Both the position numbers and the translations under genes were made by a program. Of a stretch of 64,000 nt of DNA, positions 57,330 to 64,000 are shown piece after piece. A model generated the notes under the pieces. The model was not told the origin of the DNA. It searched no databases and was given only the letters and a program-made list of their open reading frames with translations. The stretch comes from Hugenholtzia roseola DSM 9546 (GTDB taxonomy: Bacteria > Bacteroidota > Bacteroidia > Cytophagales > Bernardetiaceae), in the NCBI RefSeq assembly GCF_000422585.1, contig NZ_KE383879.1:94660-158659 (forward strand). The letters run 5' to 3'. The stretch's first letter is position 1; each line of letters opens with the position of its first letter.

Positions 57330-57459
57330 ATCGACCGCAAATTTATACACTTATCAAACCGCACCAAACCGACTCTGCCTAAGCAAGTGCAGCTCGATGC
57401 GATTTGAGAAAGCAGGGAGGAAAGATAGCCGAAAATAAATCAAATCTATTATTTTGAGC

Positions 57460-58443
57460 CTATTTTTTGAGCAAGCCTAATTCTATGAGGCGTTCAGTCA
57501 GAAATTCCCCCGCTGTGGTGTCTTCGTAAAGTTTTGGATTTTGTTCATCTATACAATTAGAAAGACAAGACAAGTCCATGCTTGAACGTGGGTGCATAAA
57601 AAACGGAATCGAGTAGCGCGAGGTGTGCATCAGTTCGCGTGGCGGATTGACGACCCTATGAATGGTAGATTTGAGACGGTTGTTGGTATGGCGTGAAAGC
57701 ATATCGCCTACATTGACGACCACTTGTTCGGGCAGAGCCGTAATGGGAATCCATTTTCCGTCGAGGCGCAAGACTTCTAAGCCGTCTGCACTTGCACCCA
57801 TGAGCAGGGTGATGAGGTTGATGTCGCCATGTGCTGCCGCCCGCACCGAGTCGGCAGGTAGCGCGTCGGGATTTTCGATGGGAAAATAATGCAGCGGACG
57901 CAAGATGCTATTTCCGTATTTTGCTTTGTCGTCGAAATAGGTTTCATCTAATCCCAAATGCAGAGCTACTGCACGTAGGAGTTCTAAGCCTGCATTTTCT
58001 AAGGTACGAAAGGCATAAACGGTCATTTTCTCAAATTCAGGCACTTCGTCGGGGAAAATATTAGGGGTGTATTCCTGCAAGACGGGGTTTTCCGCTGCCT
58101 CTTGGGGTGTAAATTCTTGCCCGATGTGGTAAAATTCCTTTAAATCGGGTACGGCATGCCCTTTGGCAGTTTCGCGCCCTTTGCTCACGTAGCCTCTCTG
58201 CCCTGCCAATTCTATCTTTTCATATTTTTTTTTGGTAGGCTCATCTAAGGCGAAAAACTTTTGAATGGCTTGGTACAAATTCGCTTGGTTGGTGTCGTCG
58301 AGTCCGTGTCCTTTGATGGCGACAAAACCTATGTTTTCGAAGGCATTGCCTAAGGCTTTGACAAATTGCGCCTTGCGCTCGCCGCCTGCGCGGAAGTCGG
58401 CTAAATCCAGCGAGGGGATTTGGTCGTATAAAATCGTGTTCAT
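57460..58443 (-). CDS. 2-Oxoglutarate/Fe(II)-dependent oxygenase, isopenicillin N synthase-like
   Basis: 327 residues. The iron ligands are H205, D207 (AHGDINLITLL) and H262 (STIHRVVNPP), and the 2-oxoglutarate site is R276-x-S278 in SRYSIPFF. The N-terminal DIOX_N region has GFVAIKGHGL. Full family length with all ligands present, so it is likely active. The substrate cannot be told; bacterial members hydroxylate or desaturate varied small molecules. It lies 16 bases from the terminator of the oxidase operon and is monocistronic. Confidence 0.87.
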   Translation of the reverse strand: MNTILYDQIPSLDLADFRAGGERKAQFVKALGNAFENIGFVAIKGHGLDDTNQANLYQAIQKFFALDEPTKKKYEKIELAGQRGYVSKGRETAKGHAVPDLKEFYHIGQEFTPQEAAENPVLQEYTPNIFPDEVPEFEKMTVYAFRTLENAGLELLRAVALHLGLDETYFDDKAKYGNSILRPLHYFPIENPDALPADSVRAAAHGDINLITLLMGASADGLEVLRLDGKWIPITALPEQVVVNVGDMLSRHTNNRLKSTIHRVVNPPRELMHTSRYSIPFFMHPRSSMDLSCLSNCIDEQNPKLYEDTTAGEFLTERLIELGLLKK

Positions 58444-58484
58444 ATCGGTAGAATGGGAGAAGGTGTGAAAAAAAGGGTTCTCAA

Positions 58485-58523
58485 AAAAAGCCCTATCGGT
58501 TTTCCAACCAAATAGGGCTTTTT
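58485..58523 (-). terminator. Terminator after the cytochrome oxidase subunit genes
   Basis: AAAAAGCCCTAT pairs with ATAGGGCTTTTT (58512-58523) around a 15-base loop, on the downstream side of the oxidase subunit IV gene. Confidence 0.8.
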
Positions 58524-58581
58524 GTATCTGCCAGAAAATCGGCTTTTTTCATATCCGACTTATCCGAAAAGGCAAAAAGGC

Positions 58582-58905
58582 TTAGAAACGCATTTGGAAA
58601 AGGTCTGAACCCTCCCAAAGCATCGAGCCGATGAGCCAAAAGATAAAGATAGAAGGAAGCAAGATAGCAAATATCAAGACTTTGGTTTCATGGCGCAAGT
58701 GCATAAATTCGGCTACAATATAAGCCGCTTTCACCAAAGTAAGGAAGATAAAGATGAAATTGCGGAGTGAGCCAGCTTCCATCGTAAAGGCAAAGACAAA
58801 CTCTATCGCCGTTACTAAGGCTAAGATGCCCGCTACCGTCCAGATTCTCTTGATATTTTTTGCACGCTGTTCGCGCGGAGAAAGAGTAGAATCGTGATGT
58901 GCCAT
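58582..58905 (-). CDS. Cytochrome c oxidase subunit IV-like small membrane protein
   Basis: 107 residues with three membrane helices (about 22-45, 48-70 and 75-98). It fits CyoD/caa3-type subunit IV: VAGILALVTAIEFVFAF and YIVAEFMHLRHETKVLI, the second with the HLRHE contact seen in the family. It lies 52 bases after subunit III and ends in the terminator. It is a structural subunit of a haem-copper oxidase. Confidence 0.82.
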   Translation of the reverse strand: MAHHDSTLSPREQRAKNIKRIWTVAGILALVTAIEFVFAFTMEAGSLRNFIFIFLTLVKAAYIVAEFMHLRHETKVLIFAILLPSIFIFWLIGSMLWEGSDLFQMRF

Positions 58906-58957
58906 AAAGATAGTTCGTTAGAGAAAGAAGGTAGGAATAAAGAAGGGAAACGGCGAC

Positions 58958-59740
58958 TTAGACTAAGTAGAAGAAAGTAAAGACAAAGACCCAAACCAAA
59001 TCTACAAAGTGCCAATACAAACCTACTTTTTCAACCATCTCATAGTGTCCGCGTCTTCTATACACGCCCATAACGGTATTGTAGAAGATGATAACATTCA
59101 TCACCACTCCGCTAAATACGTGGAAGCCGTGAAAACCTGTAATGAAGAAGAAGAAATCAGCAAATAGCGGCGGACCGTACTGATTTTGTGTGAGGCTTGC
59201 GCCGAAATAAGTTCCAACTTCGATGGGTTGCTTCATAAATTGCTCTGTACCTGCAATAAAGTGCGCCCATTCCCAAGCCTGACAGCTAAGGAAGGCTACG
59301 CCTCCTAATACCGTCCAAAGCATCCATTTTTCTACTTCGGCTTGTTTCTCTTCGGGTGTTAATGCGTTGCTGTGTCCTGCTTCTACCGCCAAGACCATCG
59401 TTACGCTGCTAAGGATAAGAATAAAGGTCATGATACCTACAAAGACCAGCGGCGCGTCGAGGTCGTGCATCAAAGGCACAGCGTTGAAAACTTTTTCGGG
59501 GATAGGCCAGTAGCTTTGTGAAAACACAAAATCTTGGGGGCTGCCCTCGAAAGCAGGGAAGGCGAAACGCGCTACCCCATAGGCAATCAGAAAGGCAGAG
59601 AAGGTAAAGGCATCAGAGAGCAGGAAAAACCACATCATCAGTTTTCCGTAGCTCGCTTTCAGTGGTTCGATACCACCTCCCCAAGGATTTTTCTGTTGTA
59701 GTCCTGATTCTTGTTCAGGCGCAAGGGTTTGATTTGCCAT
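58958..59740 (-). CDS. Cytochrome c oxidase subunit III
   Basis: 260 residues with about five to six membrane helices. MMWFFLLSDAFTFSAFLIAYGV, ILILSSVTMVLAVEAGHSNAL, CQAWEWAHFI, FITGFHGFHVFSGVVMNVIIF and VGLYWHFVDLVWVFVFTFFYLV are the helices and motifs of haem-copper oxidase subunit III, including the ending WHFVD. It is an integral inner-membrane part of an aerobic terminal oxidase. The catalytic subunits I and II and the haem A assembly genes are not adjacent, so they must be elsewhere on the chromosome. Confidence 0.9.
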   Translation of the reverse strand: MANQTLAPEQESGLQQKNPWGGGIEPLKASYGKLMMWFFLLSDAFTFSAFLIAYGVARFAFPAFEGSPQDFVFSQSYWPIPEKVFNAVPLMHDLDAPLVFVGIMTFILILSSVTMVLAVEAGHSNALTPEEKQAEVEKWMLWTVLGGVAFLSCQAWEWAHFIAGTEQFMKQPIEVGTYFGASLTQNQYGPPLFADFFFFITGFHGFHVFSGVVMNVIIFYNTVMGVYRRRGHYEMVEKVGLYWHFVDLVWVFVFTFFYLV

Positions 59741-60127
59741 ATCGTATTGATTTACAACTGAATGGAGGTTGAGTGAGGGTTTGTTTATCTGTTATTGCAC
59801 GTAAAATTATAGAGTTTTGCGCAAATTTCCTTGTCTTTGCCGCTTTTTTTTCGAAAAAAATACAACAAGAACAAAAAAATAGCGTGTGCGGCTCTCCTTT
59901 TGGCTGCAAAGTACCCTATTTGAAACACAATTTAAAGAAAAAATACAACACCGCCAACTTACTACGCAATCATAGCACCCCAATCGCACCCAAAAAGAAA
60001 AGGGCAGTCTGAAAGGCGTTCTCTTTGTGTTTTAATCCAACTTCGGAAAAGGCAATACCGTTTCCCTACAAAGGCTACCGCCTTACGCGCCGAACGGCTC
60101 TCTGTTTGCGGCTTTTTTGCTTCACTT

Positions 60128-60150
60128 TTGAAAAAAAACGCTACCTTTGT
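60128..60150 (+). promoter_or_regulatory. Promoter upstream of der
   Basis: TACCTTTG at 60143-60150 matches TAnnTTTG exactly; a TTTG at 60116-60119 stands 23 bases before it, slightly longer than usual. It would give a leader of roughly 110 bases that contains the hairpin at 60176-60210. Confidence 0.55.
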
Positions 60151-60175
60151 GCTTTCAATCGGCAGGCTTGCCCCA

Positions 60176-60210
60176 AAACCCTAAGAACAAGAGGCGTTCT
60201 TAGGGTTTTG
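60176..60210 (+). promoter_or_regulatory. Hairpin in the der leader
   Basis: AAAACCCTAAGAAC pairs perfectly with GTTCTTAGGGTTTT around a seven-base loop, inside the presumed 5' untranslated region. It looks like a terminator or attenuator but lacks a T-run outside the stem. Its AACCCTAAG half is the same as in the A2/A3 hairpins. Confidence 0.5.
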
Positions 60211-60265
60211 AAGGTTGAAAATAGCGGATTCTTCGCGCAACATTCAGAAACATTCAGAAAATTTC

Positions 60266-61576
60266 ATGGCAAATATTGTAGCAATCGTGGGCAGACCCAA
60301 TGTGGGCAAATCTACCCTTTTTAATCGTTTAGTGGAGTCGCGTCAGGCTATTATGCACGACGAAAGCGGCGTAACACGCGATAGGCACTACGGACAAGGC
60401 GAATGGCAGAACCATTTTTTCTCGGTCATCGATACGGGCGGCTATGTAGTAGGCTCGGAAGATGTCTTCGAAAAAGCCATTCGCGAACAGGTGGAAATCG
60501 CCCTCGAAGAGGCTTCTGTCGTCCTTTTTATGGTAGATTGTCAGGCAGGCATCACCCCCTTAGACGAAGAGTTTGCCAATGTTTTGCGCCGCTCTGCCAA
60601 ACCCGTCTTGCTTGTCGCAAATAAGGCAGATAATCACCACTTATTGCAGGCTGCCCATGAGTTTTACAACTTAGGCTTTGCCGCCGAAATCTTCGCCATC
60701 TCCTCGCAAAGTGGCTCTGGTACGGGCGAACTGCTCGATAAGGTCATTACTTATTTTGAAGACAATGGCATCGAGAATCCACACGAAGGATTGCCACGCA
60801 TTACCATCTTAGGACGACCCAATGTAGGCAAATCGTCTTTCCTCAATGTGCTTTTGGGCAGAGAGCGCGCTATCGTTTCCGACATCGCAGGCACAACACG
60901 CGACTCTATCGATACCGAATACAACTTTTTTGGAAAAAACTTTATCATCACCGATACGGCAGGTATCAGACGCAAGGCAAGGGTCAAGGAAAACATAGAA
61001 TTTTATTCTGTCATGCGCTCTATCAAAGCCTTAGAAGATGCCGATGTCTGTATTATGATGATTGATGCCACACAAGGCTTGGAAGCGCAGGATATGAGTT
61101 TGATACGATTGGCAATTTCGCGCAAAAAAGGGCTTATCCTGATGGTCAATAAATGGGACATGCTCGAAAAAGATAGCAATACCGCCCACCGCTACACCGA
61201 AATTTTGAAAGAACGCCTCGCTCCCGCCGACTATATCCCCGTCGTTTTTACGTCCGTTATAGAAAAGCAGCGCGTCTTTCAAGTAATGGAACGCGCCGTA
61301 GAAATTGCAGAAAAACGCAAGACCCGCTTTGCTACCTCTGCCCTCAATGCCAAGATTCTACCCGAAATAGAACGCAATCCGCCGCCCTCCCATCGCGGAC
61401 ACCACATCAATATCAAATACATTACACAACTAAATGGCAATTATCCCATTTTTGCACTTTTTTCAAATCATTCCAAACACATCAAAGAATCCTATCGCCG
61501 TTTTGTAGAAAACAAAATTCGCGAACATTTCGGACTCGAAGGCGTGCCAATGAGTTTGGTTTTTAAAGAAAAATAA
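60266..61576 (+). CDS. der: Ribosome-assembly GTPase Der (EngA)
   Basis: 436 residues from the ATG at 60266; the frame opens at 60215, but the family begins at ANIVAIVGRPNVGKST. Two tandem GTPase domains are seen: G1 GRPNVGKST (about 8-16) with G3 DTGG and G4 NKAD, then G1 GRPNVGKSSFL (about 185) with G3 DTAGIRRK and G4 NKWD, followed by a KH-like C-terminal domain (HHINIKYITQLNGNYPIFALF). Der binds the 50S subunit and is needed for its maturation. It is usually essential. A hairpin-bearing leader precedes it. Confidence 0.96.
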   Translation: MANIVAIVGRPNVGKSTLFNRLVESRQAIMHDESGVTRDRHYGQGEWQNHFFSVIDTGGYVVGSEDVFEKAIREQVEIALEEASVVLFMVDCQAGITPLDEEFANVLRRSAKPVLLVANKADNHHLLQAAHEFYNLGFAAEIFAISSQSGSGTGELLDKVITYFEDNGIENPHEGLPRITILGRPNVGKSSFLNVLLGRERAIVSDIAGTTRDSIDTEYNFFGKNFIITDTAGIRRKARVKENIEFYSVMRSIKALEDADVCIMMIDATQGLEAQDMSLIRLAISRKKGLILMVNKWDMLEKDSNTAHRYTEILKERLAPADYIPVVFTSVIEKQRVFQVMERAVEIAEKRKTRFATSALNAKILPEIERNPPPSHRGHHINIKYITQLNGNYPIFALFSNHSKHIKESYRRFVENKIREHFGLEGVPMSLVFKEK

Positions 61577-61620
61577 ATCAATCCAAAACAACCGTTTTGC
61601 TATTTTTGAGCATACAAAAA

Positions 61621-61753
61621 ATCTGATGCAAATGTAGGGACAATGCCTGCCTTGTCCGCAGGGAAAAATTGAAAAACTGTGTGGGTTCATTCGTGCATAG
61701 TTCGGACAACGCGGTGCGTTGTCCCTACAAAAAAATAAGGACAAGGCAATCAA
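61621..61753. repeat. Palindrome cluster with fragments of family A
   Basis: ATCTGATGCAAATGTAGGGA is a piece of the family A left end. It is followed by GACAACGCGGTGCGTTGTC (61713-61731) and by AAGGACAAGG with its inverse CCTTGTCCTT (61738-61766), both variants of the core palindrome. The copies are decayed and form a pile-up between der and the M13 peptidase. Confidence 0.55.
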
Positions 61754-61801
61754 TACCTTGTCCTTACAAAAAACGGTTATTTAACATTTTATCGAGCCGC
61801 C

Positions 61802-63925
61802 CTACCAAATTTTGATAAGGTCGTCGCGGCGCATTTTATCGCCTTGTTTTACTTCGAAGGCTTCAAAGAACGGTTCAAAATTGGAAAGCGGACCATTGGC
61901 GCGGAATTGTCCGGGCGAATGGGGGTCTATTTCTATCAGACGCTGCAATTCTGCGTCGCGGTGTTTGGTACGCCAGATTTGCGCCCAACTGATAAAAAAT
62001 CGCTGTTCGGGTGTGTAGCCGTCAATTTTTTCTTGGCTGCTACCAGCGGCTAAGGCGCGTTTCAGCCCTGCATACGCCATCGTAACGCCCCCTAAGTCGG
62101 CAATATTTTCACCCAAAGTAAGTTCGCCTTTTACGTGCAAGCCATCTAAGACGGTGTATTCGTCGTATTGCTGCACTAATTTTTTGGTGAGTGCCTCAAA
62201 AGACTGCCTGTCTTGCTCTGTCCACCAGTTTTCCATGTTGCCGTCTGCGCCGTATTGACTGCCTTGGTCGTCAAAGCCATGTGAGAGTTCGTGTCCGATA
62301 ACTGCACCAATGCCTCCGTAATTGACAGCATCATCGGCAAATTCGCTAAAAAAGGGCGGCTGCAAAATAGCGGCAGGGAACACAATTTCGTTTTGTACGG
62401 GATTGTAATAGGCATTGACGGTTGCAGGGGTCATGTGCCATTCGCCTCTATCTACGGGCTTTCCGATTTTCTGCATATCCTCGCCAAATTCCAAAGCATA
62501 GGCGCGTTGGATATTGCCCAAATAATCATCGGCTTTGATAACCAAACCTTCATAGCTTTTCCACTTGTCGGGGTAGCCAATTTTATAGACAATGGCATTG
62601 AGCTTTTCTTTGGCTTTTACTTTGGTAGCCTCGCTCATCCAAGCCAGACCATCGATGCTTTCGCCAAAGGCAGTGCGTATGTTTTCAATCATGGCGGCGG
62701 CTTTTTCTTTTGCCTTCGGGCTAAAAGCCTTCGCCACATAAAGTTGTCCTACGGCGTGTCCTACCTTGCCATCTACGGTTTCGATGACGGTCTTCCAACG
62801 CTCTTGTTGTGATTTCTTGCCGCTTAAAGTTTTTTGGAAAAAGTTGAAATGCTCGTCGGCAAAATTGCTACTTAGGAAAGGCGCGGCGGTATTGAGCAAA
62901 CGCCACTTCTGATAGTGCTTTAAATCGTCCAACTTCGCCGTTTTGAGCAAATTATCCAGACCTACAAAAAAGGCAGGCTGCCCCACGACAATATCAGTAA
63001 GCCCATTTGCACCCAAAGCATTGAAATAACGCTCTGCCTTCAAGTTGGGATATTTTTTGGCAAAATCTGCAAATGCCATTTTGTTGTAATTTGCTTCGGG
63101 GTCGCGCAATTCTTTCGGCTCTTTCGCTACCTGTGCCAACTTCTTTTCTAAGGCTATGATATTTTTAGCCACTGCCGCTGCATTGGGCGTACCTGCCTTT
63201 TCGAGCATTGTAGCGACATATTTTTCAAAGGCAGCAAGTTGCGCATCAAAGGCTTTTTGGAGGTAGTAGTTTTTGGTAGGAAGCGACATGCCACCCTGAT
63301 AAAGAGAAAGAATGTTCTGCGTGCTATTTTTTTCGTCGGCATCTACCCAAAGCGAAAAGAAAGACGAAACCCCCATTTTTTTCTGCTCTGCCGCCACTAC
63401 CAAAAGCTCTTCTACGCTGGTAGCCGCCTCGATAGCCGCCATTTGCGCCTGCAAAGGCTCGATGCCCTTTTGGTTGATGGTAGTCGTATCCATGCCGCTT
63501 TTATAGAAATCAGCGACAAGTTGCTGGGGCGAACCTGCTGCGGCGTTGGCGGTTAGGGCTTCTTCCACTACGTTTTTGAGAAGGCTCTTATTTTTATCGC
63601 GCAATTCGTTGAAACTACCCCAACGGGCTTCCGAATCGGGAATTTCTGTTTTGGAAAGCCAACTGCCATTGACAAATTGAAAAAAATCGTCTTGCGGACG
63701 TATTGAAGTATCAAAGTTTGCCAAGTCGATGGCTTTGTAATCGGCAGGAGCTTGATTTTGTGTTTCGGCTACCTGTGTGGTATCGGTCTTTTCTGTCGTT
63801 TGGCTGCTTTTATTGTCGCAGGCGAAAAGCGAAAGCCCTAAACAAGCAAAAGCCGAAAGCGTAAGGTACTTTCGTGCCGCAGTGTAGGGGGCAGCGAAAT
63901 TGTATTTGGGAAAACTATCAAACAT
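61802..63925 (-). CDS. M13-family (neprilysin-like) metallopeptidase, lipoprotein
   Basis: 707 residues. The signal ends in a lipobox (LGLSLFAC, Cys near 36), so the enzyme is predicted to be lipid-anchored in the periplasm or outer membrane. After a Thr/Gln-rich linker (about 40-62) comes the M13 N-terminal domain (IRPQDDFFQFVNGSWLSK) and the catalytic domain: NAYYNPVQNEIVFPA, HELSH (545-549) with H545, E546 and H549, and GENIADLGG with the third zinc ligand E606. The C-terminal W ends the family fold. It cleaves peptides at hydrophobic residues. All active-site residues are present. Confidence 0.93.
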   Translation of the reverse strand: MFDSFPKYNFAAPYTAARKYLTLSAFACLGLSLFACDNKSSQTTEKTDTTQVAETQNQAPADYKAIDLANFDTSIRPQDDFFQFVNGSWLSKTEIPDSEARWGSFNELRDKNKSLLKNVVEEALTANAAAGSPQQLVADFYKSGMDTTTINQKGIEPLQAQMAAIEAATSVEELLVVAAEQKKMGVSSFFSLWVDADEKNSTQNILSLYQGGMSLPTKNYYLQKAFDAQLAAFEKYVATMLEKAGTPNAAAVAKNIIALEKKLAQVAKEPKELRDPEANYNKMAFADFAKKYPNLKAERYFNALGANGLTDIVVGQPAFFVGLDNLLKTAKLDDLKHYQKWRLLNTAAPFLSSNFADEHFNFFQKTLSGKKSQQERWKTVIETVDGKVGHAVGQLYVAKAFSPKAKEKAAAMIENIRTAFGESIDGLAWMSEATKVKAKEKLNAIVYKIGYPDKWKSYEGLVIKADDYLGNIQRAYALEFGEDMQKIGKPVDRGEWHMTPATVNAYYNPVQNEIVFPAAILQPPFFSEFADDAVNYGGIGAVIGHELSHGFDDQGSQYGADGNMENWWTEQDRQSFEALTKKLVQQYDEYTVLDGLHVKGELTLGENIADLGGVTMAYAGLKRALAAGSSQEKIDGYTPEQRFFISWAQIWRTKHRDAELQRLIEIDPHSPGQFRANGPLSNFEPFFEAFEVKQGDKMRRDDLIKIW

Positions 63926-64000
63926 AGAGGAATAGGATTTGAGTGAGAAATATATCCGTAAGATTAGTTTGCAAAGGGCGTTTTTTCTTACAAAAAAATC

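Overview
The window looks like chromosomal DNA of a Bacteroidetes (Bacteroidota) bacterium, most likely an aerobic, carotenoid-pigmented member of the Cytophagales. Several lines of evidence point there: promoters of the TTTG / TAnnTTTG type, a near absence of Shine-Dalgarno motifs, SusC-like N-terminal domains on a TonB receptor, paired TlpA-type thioredoxin lipid/periplasmic proteins, 7TM-DISM sensors, SpoIIAA-like STAS proteins, SDR-type threonine dehydrogenase, and the polyamine genes aguB/nspC. The genus cannot be fixed from the sequence alone. No rRNA, tRNA, CRISPR array, phage or complete insertion sequence was seen.

Layout. 1-3.3 kb: edge of a possible defence region, with the 3' part of an N6-adenine DNA methyltransferase facing a two-gene ABC-ATPase / PD-(D/E)XK-like nuclease operon. 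3.4-11.8 kb: pyruvate carboxylase (biotin enzyme), a TonB-dependent receptor, an avidin-pepsin fusion protein and a SpoIIAA-like protein. 11.9-16.6 kb: threonine dehydrogenase, diadenylate cyclase and a divergent polyamine gene pair. 16.7-25.7 kb: two large membrane signalling proteins (7TM-DISM/PP2C phosphatase and an NtrY-like kinase), HflX, and small proteins. 25.9-41.4 kb: FAD oxidoreductase, a DUF3592-like protein, a 1,732-residue secreted protein, a DUF4412-like protein, phosphopantetheinyl transferase, carotenoid desaturase, and a five-repeat secreted protein. 41.6-50.2 kb: tandem TlpA-like paralogues, gyrB, an ECF sigma factor, a lipoprotein, and ferrochelatase. 50.2-52.8 kb: an AT-rich accessory patch of three unrecognised small genes, each adjoined by a copy of a ~250 bp repeat. 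52.8-63.9 kb: a two-component system, DUF1573 protein, NAD(P)-binding protein, split chromate transporter, 2-oxoglutarate oxygenase, cytochrome oxidase subunits III/IV, Der GTPase and an M13 metallopeptidase.

Between the genes sits a dispersed family of MITE-like elements (full copies ~175 bp, one 80 bp palindrome, several fragments) with terminal inverted repeats beginning CAGTnAnGTTAA. A different ~250 bp palindromic island lies after the sigma factor gene.

The most striking single item is the 503-residue protein at 9826-11337. It carries an avidin/streptavidin-like biotin-binding domain with most biotin-contact residues kept, joined to a complete two-lobed pepsin-type (A1) aspartic protease with both Asp-Thr-Gly motifs. 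The protein lies 20 bases behind a TonB-dependent receptor gene and next to the biotin-dependent pyruvate carboxylase gene. I know of no described protein with this architecture. The second candidate is the cassette-like repeat/ORF array at 50.2-52.7 kb, and the third is the ATPase-nuclease pair at the left edge.
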